This document shows, one piece after another, positions 37,203 through 46,134 of a stretch of 64,000 nucleotides of DNA. The notes under the pieces are model-generated. The model did no database searches. It worked only from the letters and a program-made list of their open reading frames with translations, and was not told where the DNA came from. The translations under genes were made by a program, and so were the position numbers. Source of the stretch: Phyllobacterium sophorae. GTDB lineage: Bacteria; Pseudomonadota; Alphaproteobacteria; Rhizobiales; Rhizobiaceae. The stretch lies in assembly GCF_003010965.1 (NCBI RefSeq), contig NZ_PGGM01000014.1:1-64000 (forward strand), written 5' to 3'. Every line of letters begins with the position of its first letter. The first letter of the stretch is position 1.

Positions 37203-39446
37203 ATGATTCGAGACGAAAAAAGCGTAGTGCCGGTCGCGAGGCCCAACAAGGCCCCTGAACGCCATCCAATGGTCATGGAAGGTGAGATGGTCGTCGGTTG
37301 TCCTATTGACGACACGCTTGTCCTTGTCCTGGGCATCGGGAGTATCGCTTCGGAACAGGTCACGGTATTCCTCAATGGCGATCCCGCCATGAGCATAAAG
37401 GCGACCCTTGTCAGCTGGCCGCTAAAGGAACCGTCCCCTGCCGGCACCCACGGCTTCGTCGCCATCGTACCAACGAACATTTTGCGCCGCGGCTCGCTGA
37501 AAACGATGATGTTTCAGCACAAGGCGAAGGTGACGCGCTATGCCTTCGCTGCACGTGCCGCCTCGATCGATGATCTGGTCGCCATGATCACTGATCTCGC
37601 AGGTTCCAATTTGCCGAGTGTCATCGACGGACTCGTGGAGGGCCTGATATCAGGACCGATTGGCCGCAAGAAACTGTCAGCGATCACTGTTCTGCTGCAA
37701 GCGGGTGCTCGGTCCGACGGTTGTATCGAGCTGATTGGGGGCAGCGACGAAGGCGAGATCTTTGTGCAAGGGTGGGCGCAAGACCTGACGCCTTCGGTGA
37801 CACGCCTTCTGATCAGCGGTCGTACGCCTTCGCTTGCCGAGTGCGCCATCAGTGTCTTTGCTCGTCCCGATCTGAATGAACAGGCTTCAGGCTTTGCTGG
37901 TCTGCTGCTGGCGAATGAAACAATCGAGCCGAACGACATTGAACGGCTGCTGTTTCGCGGACGTCGCGGTTGGCGTTTTACGGAAGTCTACGATCGGCGC
38001 TTGCTGGTGGGTTCCCGTGAGACGCCTAGTCATGTGAGAGCCATATTGCCTCGCGTGCGCAGTTCTGCCGACATTCTTCTGCGCCTGCGTTCGGCGGCCA
38101 ATCGTTTCGATGGCACGGAAACCGTGTCCAGCCTGCCATTTCCGGTTCGCATGGGTATCGACAATGTATTCCGCGTCGAAGGTAGCGGGCTGCTTGTTTC
38201 CGGTTGGTTGCTCGATCCTGATAGTCACGTGGAGACTGTGAAACTGCGGCGGCATCGGGGAGAAACGCGCCTGGACGGGAGCTGGACCCGCGTGGATCGG
38301 CCAGATGTTACGCGAGAATTTGACAACAAGCCGCCTTTCAATGCTGGACTTGACCCCAGCCGGCATGCGCACGGTTTTGTTGCCTTCGCGCCAGAGCTTG
38401 AAGGCGACAGCACAGCCCCCTTCTATGTGGAACTTTGCTTGAGCGATGCCCGGCGTGCCTTTATGCCGCTAACACCGACCCGGATTACATCGCGTGATGC
38501 GATCGTCCGGCAAATTCGCGCGATTGACCCAAACGCTTGGGCCCTCCGGCATATTGTTGACCAGCAACTCGTGCCGTTGTTGCGGGCCGTCAGCCGACCT
38601 GCGCCTGAAATCTTCGGTGTCGTTGATCTGGGTGCCTTTGACGAAGCCAGGGGGCCCGCGCTGATCATCGGCGTCGATGAACGCGTGGAAGAAATTGGTC
38701 CGCTCCTTGCGTTACTTGCACTGGATTCGGAGACCCGACGGGCACCAATCGTCATTGCCGGTGCAACGGAGATTATCGATCGCATCGGCGTGCAAGTGCG
38801 CAGATTGGCTGATTTCTACGGCCTGCGATTGCGCCTCGTTTCGGCAAGTGGCTCGGAAGATCTCTATGATGCGTTGGAAGTGGGAGCGAGGGCCGTTTCC
38901 ACGGAATGTGTCGTTTTTCTTGCGGCATCGCTCCTGCCCCGAAGCGCCGGCTGGTTCAACAAACTGCTTGCAGCCTATGATGCCCACAAGAAATCTGTCC
39001 TGTCGCCCACGCTCGCATACGAGGACGATTCGATCCGGTGGGCCGGAACATGGGTTGCCGGAGCACAGTCAGATCGTGCCTTGATAAGCCGCTATGCCGG
39101 TTATCCGATCGATGCGGTCGCAGGCATGGGAACGACGGAGGTTGCAACCGCGACATTTGAATGCTGTGTCCTGCCCAGGGAGGCGCTCTTTTCAGTCAAC
39201 GGGTTTACACGCGGCTATCTTGGTACACATGAAAAAGGCCTGGACCTAGGGTTGAAGCTCAAACAATCCGGTCTCAAATCCTATTGGTTGCCCTCAGCTC
39301 AGATGCTGGGCTCTGACGACATTTCGGTATCGGACAAAGCCTCGACGATTGCGCTTATCGAACGGATCGACCGCCAGGTGTTCGATGCTCGCTGGGCGAA
39401 CATTCTTACAGGCGATCGTAGCCCATCAAGGGGGGAAACCGCATGA
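37203..39446 (+). CDS. Large GT2-like protein with GW modules, possibly catalytically degenerate
   Basis: A 747-residue protein. Two GW modules are seen: EIFVQGWAQD (about 185-195) and GLLVSGWLLDPD (about 330-341). The C-terminal third (about 470-740) resembles a GT-A glycosyltransferase in layout (VVFLAASLLPRSAGWFNKLL, LSPTLAYEDDSIRWAG), but the usual D-x-D site reads AAS and the acidic catalytic block is not evident. It may be a non-catalytic partner of the transferase at 32046. It overlaps the following glycosyltransferase by four bases. Confidence 0.6.
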   Translation: MIRDEKSVVPVARPNKAPERHPMVMEGEMVVGCPIDDTLVLVLGIGSIASEQVTVFLNGDPAMSIKATLVSWPLKEPSPAGTHGFVAIVPTNILRRGSLKTMMFQHKAKVTRYAFAARAASIDDLVAMITDLAGSNLPSVIDGLVEGLISGPIGRKKLSAITVLLQAGARSDGCIELIGGSDEGEIFVQGWAQDLTPSVTRLLISGRTPSLAECAISVFARPDLNEQASGFAGLLLANETIEPNDIERLLFRGRRGWRFTEVYDRRLLVGSRETPSHVRAILPRVRSSADILLRLRSAANRFDGTETVSSLPFPVRMGIDNVFRVEGSGLLVSGWLLDPDSHVETVKLRRHRGETRLDGSWTRVDRPDVTREFDNKPPFNAGLDPSRHAHGFVAFAPELEGDSTAPFYVELCLSDARRAFMPLTPTRITSRDAIVRQIRAIDPNAWALRHIVDQQLVPLLRAVSRPAPEIFGVVDLGAFDEARGPALIIGVDERVEEIGPLLALLALDSETRRAPIVIAGATEIIDRIGVQVRRLADFYGLRLRLVSASGSEDLYDALEVGARAVSTECVVFLAASLLPRSAGWFNKLLAAYDAHKKSVLSPTLAYEDDSIRWAGTWVAGAQSDRALISRYAGYPIDAVAGMGTTEVATATFECCVLPREALFSVNGFTRGYLGTHEKGLDLGLKLKQSGLKSYWLPSAQMLGSDDISVSDKASTIALIERIDRQVFDARWANILTGDRSPSRGETA

Positions 39447-40768
39447 CGGAACAACTGCGCGTTCTGGTGATTTCACACGCCCACCCAAGCATTTCACTCG
39501 GTGGCGGCGAGATCGCGTCATACAACCTGCACAAGGGACTAAACGCTTTACCAGATGTTCAGTCCGTGTATCTTGCCCGCGCCGGAAATCCAATCCCGCG
39601 TCACGGCACGACAGCCCTTATGAGCCTGCGCCGCAGCAGCGATGAAATCCTCTTTCACGCCGATGAATACGACCATTTTTACCTGTCGAACAAGAACACC
39701 GATGAAATCCGGCGCGATCTTTTGCGATTTGTCAGAGATCTCAATCCGCACGTCGTGCACTTCCACCATGTGCTTGGCCTTGGTTTGGAGACGCTCTATG
39801 CCATTCGTGAGGCGTTGCCGGACACAGCCATTCTTGTGACTTTCCACGAGTATCTGTCCATCTGTAACAATGATGGCCAGATGGTGAAAGCCGGATCGGC
39901 GAAACTCTGCAATGAGGCATCGCCTATCGATTGTCATGCCTGTTTTCCCGACATTCCGCCGGCGCGTTTCCTAAAGCGGGAGCGGTTTATTCGCGGGATG
40001 CTGGAACTCGCCGATGCCTTTGTCGCTCCAAGTGTCTTTCTCGCCGGAAAGTATGCCGAATGGGGTTTGAATGCTGACAAACTGAGTGTGATCGAGAACG
40101 GGATCTCCATTGATAGCGTCACACCGCCGCGTGACTTGGCAGGCCCAAGGCCACGTCGCAACCGCTTTGCCTATTTTGGACAGGTCACACCCTTCAAGGG
40201 CATCGACGTTTTGATTGACGCGGTTTCACGCGTGCCAGAGGAAACCTGGGGCGAGGATTCGCGCCTGATGATCTTTGGCGGCAATCTGGAAAAGCAGCCG
40301 CGTGAGTTCCAGGAACGCATGCAGAAACTGATCGAGGAAGCGGGTCCGCGCGTACGCTTTTACGGCGCCTACCAGAATGCGGAAATGCCCCGCCTCATGC
40401 AATCGGTCGATTGGGTGGTGATGCCTTCGATCTGGTGGGAAAACTCACCAATTGTGATTCAAGAGGCCTTACATCATCGCCGGCCAATCATCTGCTCCAA
40501 CATTGGCGGGATGGCGGAGAAAGTGCGCGATGGTCAAGATGGCCTGCACTTTCGCGTGCGCAGCGCCGAAGATCTCGCCGACCGTTTCACCGAAGTGTTG
40601 AGCGACCCACACATATGGGACCGCCTGTATCACACCATCCGAACCCCTATGAATTATATTAACTGTGCTGAAGAACATCTTGCTCTCTATGGCGAATTGC
40701 TCAAATCCCGGCATCAACCGCTCAACATTGCTGCAAGAACTGATGTTGTTCTTTCCCAAGCAAGCTGA
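39443..40768 (+). CDS. Glycosyltransferase family 4
   Basis: A 441-residue GT-B transferase: VLVISHAHPSISLGGGEIASYNLH at the N terminus, VTFHEYLSICNNDGQM and CHACFP in the acceptor half, then RFAYFGQVTPFKGIDVLIDA and MPSIWWENSPIVIQEALHHRRPII in the donor half. It is similar in plan to the transferase at 35143, indicating duplication within the operon. The two probably act at different steps of repeat-unit assembly. Confidence 0.86.
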   Translation: MTEQLRVLVISHAHPSISLGGGEIASYNLHKGLNALPDVQSVYLARAGNPIPRHGTTALMSLRRSSDEILFHADEYDHFYLSNKNTDEIRRDLLRFVRDLNPHVVHFHHVLGLGLETLYAIREALPDTAILVTFHEYLSICNNDGQMVKAGSAKLCNEASPIDCHACFPDIPPARFLKRERFIRGMLELADAFVAPSVFLAGKYAEWGLNADKLSVIENGISIDSVTPPRDLAGPRPRRNRFAYFGQVTPFKGIDVLIDAVSRVPEETWGEDSRLMIFGGNLEKQPREFQERMQKLIEEAGPRVRFYGAYQNAEMPRLMQSVDWVVMPSIWWENSPIVIQEALHHRRPIICSNIGGMAEKVRDGQDGLHFRVRSAEDLADRFTEVLSDPHIWDRLYHTIRTPMNYINCAEEHLALYGELLKSRHQPLNIAARTDVVLSQAS

Positions 40769-40806
40769 ATTAAATCAGCCTTAATCGCCAAAAGAAGGAA
40801 GACCTC

Positions 40807-41994
40807 ATGGCACGTGTTCTCGTAATGATCCCAGCAGGCGAAGTTTACGATCACGACAATGTTCGTTGGTACCAGCACAGCGATATTCAGCGCAGTATCA
40901 ATCACTATCACAATATCGGCGATGCCTTCGTTTACGAATCGTCGTTGAAGCTGATGAATTACGATACGGTTGCCGAGCTGCCTATCGCAGGTCCGTCGAT
41001 GGAAAAGATCGATCGCCTGCGCGAGGAGTACGACTATGTGATCCTTCGCGGTTCGAACTATATCAATCAGGATATGAACTGGCGCGATACCATTCCAGTT
41101 CTCAAGCGGCTGGGTTTGCCGGTAATCGCCTTCGGCGTCGGCGCCCAGGCGCCGGTAAAGGGTCAGCTGGACCTTTCGGAAGAAACGAAGACAGTGCTGA
41201 AAATAATGGCCGATTCGACGACATCGATTGGCGTTCGCGGCGCATATACAGCCCAGGTTCTCAATGACATCGGCATCCAGAACGTACGCATTGTCGGCTG
41301 TCCGACAGCATTTCGCCGCAACAATCAGCATTTGAGAATTAAACTTCCGGCACTCGATACCGTGCAGAAAGTCGGTGTAACGATCCGGCGCGAAGTTTCA
41401 CCCACTTACGCCCAGGATATTGGACGCTACCTGACGGTTCACCGCAGTTTGGTGAAGGAGATGGCCAACCGCTTCGACGTTACGCTGATGGCGCAAGGGG
41501 AAGTGGAAGAAAAGAAAATGGTCTTCGGGACCGATGATCAGAAGGAAGAAGCGATTGCAGCGCTGAGGGCCAACCGGTGGTCGTCCGACTGGTATTTCGA
41601 TGAAACGATGGAAAAGCTTTACCGTGAGCGCATGTTCTACTCGGACGTCGTTGCCGATTATGAAAAGCTGGTGCGGTCGCAAAATCTGGTTCTCGGCTAC
41701 CGGCTGCATGGAAACCTTATGGCGTTGGCTAATGGTGTGCCCTCTATCTATTTCACCTATGACAGCCGCACGGTTGAATTCGCTGAGACCTACAAGATTC
41801 CAAGCCACGATGTCTTCGGCGACCAGCCGTTCAGACTGGAGGATTATTGGGACCAGTCGTTGTTCGACAAATACAACCGGGCCTGGTTTGAGACCTACGG
41901 CGAAATGTATCGTTTCCTGACCGAAAACGGCGTTGACCACAAAATGGAAGAAACCGGAAAGCGCGTGTCGGAAGCCGTTCGCAAGGTTGCGTAG
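40807..41994 (+). CDS. Polysaccharide pyruvyl transferase family protein (copy 3)
   Basis: A 395-residue protein of the pyruvyl transferase family: NIGDAFVYESSLKLM near the N terminus, VIAFGVGAQAP in the middle, NVRIVGCPTAF, and LVLGYRLHGNLMALANGVPSIYFTYD as the C-terminal signature. It is more diverged from the two leftward copies than they are from each other. It starts 38 bp after the preceding gene with an AGAAGGAAG ribosome site. It should add a pyruvate ketal to the exopolysaccharide, or be a related transferase of unknown donor. Confidence 0.8.
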   Translation: MARVLVMIPAGEVYDHDNVRWYQHSDIQRSINHYHNIGDAFVYESSLKLMNYDTVAELPIAGPSMEKIDRLREEYDYVILRGSNYINQDMNWRDTIPVLKRLGLPVIAFGVGAQAPVKGQLDLSEETKTVLKIMADSTTSIGVRGAYTAQVLNDIGIQNVRIVGCPTAFRRNNQHLRIKLPALDTVQKVGVTIRREVSPTYAQDIGRYLTVHRSLVKEMANRFDVTLMAQGEVEEKKMVFGTDDQKEEAIAALRANRWSSDWYFDETMEKLYRERMFYSDVVADYEKLVRSQNLVLGYRLHGNLMALANGVPSIYFTYDSRTVEFAETYKIPSHDVFGDQPFRLEDYWDQSLFDKYNRAWFETYGEMYRFLTENGVDHKMEETGKRVSEAVRKVA

Positions 41995-42122
41995 AACGGA
42001 GTGTGGACCACTGACGATTTCCCGGGAGGAAAAGCACGATCAAGGGGACGAGACGTAAACAAGATCAGGCGTCGTCACCTCATCAGATAGTTCTCTCAAA
42101 CCTAGTTGCAGGAGTTCCTCCC

Positions 42123-43142
42123 ATGACTGTTCTTGTTACCGGTGGCGCTGGCTATATCGGCAGCCACATGACGCTGGCACTCAAAGATGCTGGCCGTTCC
42201 GTTGTCGTTCTCGATGATCTAAGCTGCGGCTTTCCGTGGCTGGTTCCCGATGATGTGCCCTTCGTGCAGGGGGACGTTGGTGATCAGGTACTGGTTAGGG
42301 ACATAATTCGCAGGTACGGGATTACGGCAATCCTGCACTTTGCCGGCTCCATTGTCGTCCCGGATTCTGTCCGCGATCCGCTCTACTACTACCGCAACAA
42401 TACCGTTCAGTCACGAGCGCTGATCGAGACCGCCATTGCTGAAGGCATCAAACACTTCATCTTTTCGTCGACGGCCGCCGTCTATGGCGAGCCGGAGCAT
42501 ACACCGATTTCGGAACAAATGCCGCATCAGCCGATCTCCCCTTATGGCACATCGAAACTGATGACCGAATGGATGTTGCGCGATGCCGCCCTCGCCCACC
42601 CTGGTTTCAACTATGTGGCACTGCGTTATTTCAATGTGGCCGGTGCTGATCCTCAACGGCGATCTGGCCAGTCCTATCCACGGGCAACGCATCTTATCAA
42701 GATAGCCAGCCAGGCCGCGACTGGCGAGCGGCCTCATATTGAAGTTTATGGCACTGACTATCCAACGCCGGATGGAACCTGCATCCGCGACTATATTCAC
42801 GTGAGTGATCTGGCGCAGGCACATCTTTGTGCATTGAATTATCTGGAAGCGGATGGCTCGAGCACCGCCGCCAATTGCGGCTATGGCTACGGCTATTCCG
42901 TGCTTGAAATCATCGATGCCGTAAAGCGAGTGTCCGGTGTGGATTTTGCGGTGCGGGTTGCACCGCGCCGCGCTGGCGATCCCGCCATTCTGGTCGCGGG
43001 CAACGAACGAGTCCGCACACTCTTCGGGTTTGTGCCGAAGCGCGATGATCTCGACCTGATCGTCGGTGACGCGCTGGCATGGGAGCGGCAATTGCAGGGT
43101 GTGAGAGAAAAGAACGGCGGTCAAACACTCCTCGCGGTCTGA
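42123..43142 (+). CDS. galE: UDP-glucose 4-epimerase
   Basis: A 339-residue short-chain dehydrogenase-fold enzyme that interconverts UDP-glucose and UDP-galactose. The NAD motif is GGAGYIGS (about 7-14) and the catalytic pair is in SPYGTSK (Y141, K145). The ATG follows AGGAG. It supplies UDP-galactose for the polymer, which fits a galactoglucan-type product. A 128-bp gap before it could hold a separate promoter. A hairpin follows the stop. Confidence 0.93.
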   Translation: MTVLVTGGAGYIGSHMTLALKDAGRSVVVLDDLSCGFPWLVPDDVPFVQGDVGDQVLVRDIIRRYGITAILHFAGSIVVPDSVRDPLYYYRNNTVQSRALIETAIAEGIKHFIFSSTAAVYGEPEHTPISEQMPHQPISPYGTSKLMTEWMLRDAALAHPGFNYVALRYFNVAGADPQRRSGQSYPRATHLIKIASQAATGERPHIEVYGTDYPTPDGTCIRDYIHVSDLAQAHLCALNYLEADGSSTAANCGYGYGYSVLEIIDAVKRVSGVDFAVRVAPRRAGDPAILVAGNERVRTLFGFVPKRDDLDLIVGDALAWERQLQGVREKNGGQTLLAV

Positions 43143-43157
43143 CGCTAGTCGTGATCC

Positions 43158-43191
43158 CGCAGGGACCAGGGCTCCAAACCGGGTCTCTGCG
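43158..43191 (+). terminator. Hairpin after galE
   Basis: CGCAG-G-GACC pairs with GGTC-T-CTGCG around a loop of about 14 bases, 15 bp after the galE stop. No T-run follows directly; the nearest (TTTTTT) is about 45 bases on. It is a likely end of the rightward exopolysaccharide operon, possibly Rho-assisted. Confidence 0.5.
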
Positions 43192-43351
43192 ATCTATGAA
43201 TTGTTAGCTGCTGCAGCGATCCAAGCTTTTTTAATTGAACCACGGTCATCGAAACGGGTAAGCATGGGTGGTCCGCACCCAGAAGCAATTACCAGGCAAC
43301 TACTGAGTTAATTTTGGGAACTTGGACCAAATGTAAAGGGTGCAGGTCTCC

Positions 43352-44350
43352 ATGATTGAACCACGCAAGAGCAATGGCCAACCGACGATTGCTGATGTTG
43401 CCGCGCTTGCTGGTGTGTCACGCGCCATCGCGTCGCGGGCGCTGTCGAGTGAACCTAGACCCGTTTCGGCCGACAAACGTGAACGCGTGCTGCAGGCGGC
43501 CGAGAAGCTCGGATACAAGCCCAATCTCCTGGCGCGCAGCCTGACAACGAAGACCGTCAATCTTGTCGCGGTCGTCGTAAACCACATCCATGATCTTTCC
43601 GATCTCGACCTGTTTGATCTTTTGATCAGTGAAATTCAGTCCATTGGCAAACAGGTGATCTTTGTTCGTGTCGGCTCTTCTGAGCGTATCGAAGAATTTC
43701 TGCGCAACGGCATTGCCTATCATGTCGATGCCGCGCTCGTTTTTTCGGATTTCGCCAATGCCGCCACAGTACGCAAAATGTTCCGCAATGACAGCGTACT
43801 GATGCTCAATGGCATGCGGGATGGGGGAGCGCCCGCAATTATTCCCAATGAACTGACCGGTATTGCTGAAGCGGTCGCAGACGCATCCAGGAAAGGTGTG
43901 CGAACGGCAGCACTCATCACGGGCCGGTCCGCTTCCCCCGTCGAACAGGCAAGGATCGGATATTACAAGTCCGAGATGCAACGCAACGGCATTTCTCTGA
44001 TCGCGGAAATGCGCGGAGATTATTCTTATCAAAGTGGCCGCGCTATTGCGGCATCTTCTGAATGGGCAAAGGTGGATGCCGTCTTTTGCACGTCGGACGC
44101 GATGGCGATGGGGGTGCTCGACGTCCACAGGGCCGCGTTCCCGCAAAACAAGCCGACGGAGTTTCGACTCTATGGCTTCGACGACGTCACGCTGGCAGAG
44201 TACGAAGCTTATCCGATATCCTCGATCGGTTATGACAAGACACTTTATATCGGCGAGATTTTGCGCTTCCTCACCAAGCCGGAACTTTTCCAATCCGGGA
44301 GCGCACTGGTTCAGGTCCCGACATATTTCGTTTCGCGCTCCAGCTCTTGA
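43352..44350 (+). CDS. LacI-family transcriptional regulator
   Basis: 332 residues. An N-terminal LacI helix-turn-helix (PTIADVAALAGVSRAIASRAL, about 11-31) with hinge helix KPNLLARSL is followed by a periplasmic-binding-protein-like effector domain (VNLVAVVVNH to YFVSRSS). The ATG at 43352 follows GCAGGTCTCC. It is convergent with the amino-acid transporter operon, and a perfect LacI-type palindrome sits at that operon's promoter (48230), so it is the likely repressor. The effector may be the transported amino acid or a product of the hydrolase. Confidence 0.86.
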   Translation: MIEPRKSNGQPTIADVAALAGVSRAIASRALSSEPRPVSADKRERVLQAAEKLGYKPNLLARSLTTKTVNLVAVVVNHIHDLSDLDLFDLLISEIQSIGKQVIFVRVGSSERIEEFLRNGIAYHVDAALVFSDFANAATVRKMFRNDSVLMLNGMRDGGAPAIIPNELTGIAEAVADASRKGVRTAALITGRSASPVEQARIGYYKSEMQRNGISLIAEMRGDYSYQSGRAIAASSEWAKVDAVFCTSDAMAMGVLDVHRAAFPQNKPTEFRLYGFDDVTLAEYEAYPISSIGYDKTLYIGEILRFLTKPELFQSGSALVQVPTYFVSRSSS

Positions 44351-44357
44351 AAGAGAA

Positions 44358-44380
44358 AGGCCGGAGGTAACCCCCGGCCT
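44358..44380. terminator. Shared hairpin between lacI-type gene and ABC operon
   Basis: AGGCCGG/CCGGCCT with a 9-base loop fills the 37-bp gap between the convergent regulator gene and the binding-protein gene. It probably stops transcription from both sides. Confidence 0.7.
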
Positions 44381-44387
44381 AGAATGA

Positions 44388-45185
44388 TTACCAAAGCGGC
44401 GTGAGTGCCGGTGGATTGGCCTTCTCGCCCCACCACTTCTTGTAATTGGCCTCGTAGGCACCGGACTGGATATAGTCCGAGACGAACATGTCGAGCCAGC
44501 GCACGAATTCAGGATCACCCTTGGCGACAGCAATGCCGATTGGATCGTTGGAGTAGAGGCCCTGGAGCGTCACAAGGTTATCGTTCTTGGTCGCTAGATA
44601 GTCCAGCAACGAAGAATCCTCGATCGCCGCATCCGCGCGCTTCTGCTGAAGGAGCAGCACACCATCGGGCGAGAAAGTGTCGGTATAGACGAGTTCTGCA
44701 TCAGGGACGCTCTTCTTAAGGAAGCCTTCGCCGGTCGTACCACGGCCGACGACCACCTTTTTGCCCGCGAGATCTTTGAGTGACGCAATACCTGCGTCCT
44801 TCTGGACGATCACGCGCAAGCCGGCGCGATTATACGGTATGGAAAAATCCACGGTCTTGGCGCGCTCCAGCGTTGCGGATGTGTTGGCAACGACAATATC
44901 GAGCTGTCCGGAAACGAGCATGGAAATGCGGGCGTCACCGGAGACGTCGGTAAACTCGACCGGAACGCCCAGCTTTTCTGCCAGCCGCGTTGCCACATCG
45001 ACATCATATCCGACGGGATTATTCTTGTCGTCGCGGAAGCCGATCGGTTCACCGCCGAGCGAGACGCCAATACGAACAGTTCCCCGCTCGCGAATTTCTT
45101 CAATCTTTCCCGCTTGTGCCGTGCCGGCAAATGCCAGGGCGGCGGTCAACGCAATGGCCGCCAATTTTGCAATCTTGGTTTTCAT
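44388..45185 (-). CDS. Polar amino-acid ABC transporter, periplasmic binding protein
   Basis: 265 residues. The signal peptide (MKTKIAKLAAIALTAALAF, ending near GTAQA) precedes a family 3 solute-binding domain: GTVRIGVSLGGEPIGFRD, NPVGYDVDVATRLAEKLG, and FRVIVQ-like substrate loops. It captures an amino acid or small peptide in the periplasm for the permeases at 46871-48213. It is the last gene of the five-gene operon, with TAATG overlap to the hydrolase gene. Confidence 0.9.
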   Translation of the reverse strand: MKTKIAKLAAIALTAALAFAGTAQAGKIEEIRERGTVRIGVSLGGEPIGFRDDKNNPVGYDVDVATRLAEKLGVPVEFTDVSGDARISMLVSGQLDIVVANTSATLERAKTVDFSIPYNRAGLRVIVQKDAGIASLKDLAGKKVVVGRGTTGEGFLKKSVPDAELVYTDTFSPDGVLLLQQKRADAAIEDSSLLDYLATKNDNLVTLQGLYSNDPIGIAVAKGDPEFVRWLDMFVSDYIQSGAYEANYKKWWGEKANPPALTPLW

Positions 45186-46132
45186 TAACTTCCCCTTTGT
45201 GTTGCGCGCTGCGGATCGTATTGCCTTGCGATCCGCAGCTCAGGTTTGGACATTGTCGGCTCCCAGAACCAGTATTTGATCTCGCCAGGGCACTGGAAAC
45301 TTGCAACTTCGTGATTTCCCGCCGCGTCGATCGCATGAATGACGACACCGGCAAGGAAACCAGTTTTCAACTGGCCGAGATCCTCCATGGCCATGTCTAC
45401 GGCCGCGCGAAGAGAATGACCAAAGCGCAGGGCAAGAACGATGCTGCGCGCGGTACCGCAGCGCATCGTCATTTCGCCTGTGTGTGTGCAAGCAGCGGCG
45501 CCGTAGCGGCTGTCAGCGTAAAACCCGGCACCGGCAATGGGGGAATCGCCAACTCTGCCCGGATATTTCCATGCCCAGCCCGACGTGGAGGTAACTGCGT
45601 GGATGCCCATGGCGGAATCTTGCGCCAAGAAAACGGTGGTATCGCGGACGCGCTCTGGATCGGTAATGGTCCGGCTCAGCGGTGCGAGCGGAATGTCGGG
45701 AAATGCCTTGAGCTCGTCCGGCAAAAGCTCTTTTTGCAGCCGGTCCCACCAGACGCGTTTGCTGTCTTCATAAAGGACGTCATCAACAGGAAAACCGATT
45801 TCAGTTGCAAACCGCCGTGCGCCTTCGCCGGTCAGCATGACGTGAGGCAAGCGTTTCATGACTTCATGCGCCAAAGCGGCAACGGGTAGCGTATCCGGTA
45901 CAGCGCCGACCGAGCCGACCTCGCGGGTTGTGCCGTCCATAACTCCAGCATCACATTCCATTTTGCCGAGCATGTTGGGCCAGCCGCCATAGCCGACGCT
46001 GCGCACTTTGACATTGCGCTCGACCGCGCTGATGCCGGCAACCATGGCATCCACACCATAGGCATTGTTCTTGAGGAGTTCGACGGTTTGGTCAAAACCT
46101 GGCCAGGCTTCGGAATTTGCCAGCAGAATCAT
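45185..46132 (-). CDS. Glycosylasparaginase/isoaspartyl peptidase family Ntn hydrolase
   Basis: A 315-residue precursor of the N-terminal-nucleophile hydrolases. The cleavage/nucleophile site is in VRDTTVFLAQD (Thr after Asp), followed by TSTSGWAWKYPGRVGDSPIAGAGFYAD, the family's substrate loop. It should self-cleave into alpha and beta chains and hydrolyse N4-glycosyl-asparagine, isoaspartyl bonds or an asparagine-like amide. No signal peptide was seen, so it acts in the cytoplasm on imported compounds. It is embedded between the ATPase and binding-protein genes of the transporter. Confidence 0.82.
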   Translation of the reverse strand: MILLANSEAWPGFDQTVELLKNNAYGVDAMVAGISAVERNVKVRSVGYGGWPNMLGKMECDAGVMDGTTREVGSVGAVPDTLPVAALAHEVMKRLPHVMLTGEGARRFATEIGFPVDDVLYEDSKRVWWDRLQKELLPDELKAFPDIPLAPLSRTITDPERVRDTTVFLAQDSAMGIHAVTSTSGWAWKYPGRVGDSPIAGAGFYADSRYGAAACTHTGEMTMRCGTARSIVLALRFGHSLRAAVDMAMEDLGQLKTGFLAGVVIHAIDAAGNHEVASFQCPGEIKYWFWEPTMSKPELRIARQYDPQRATQRGS

Positions 46133-46134
46133 GA

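Noticed and set aside
40764..40779. A small GCTGA/TCAGC hairpin between the glycosyltransferase and pyruvyl transferase genes as a terminator.
   Set aside because: The stem is five base pairs with no T-run, and the genes form a continuous operon.
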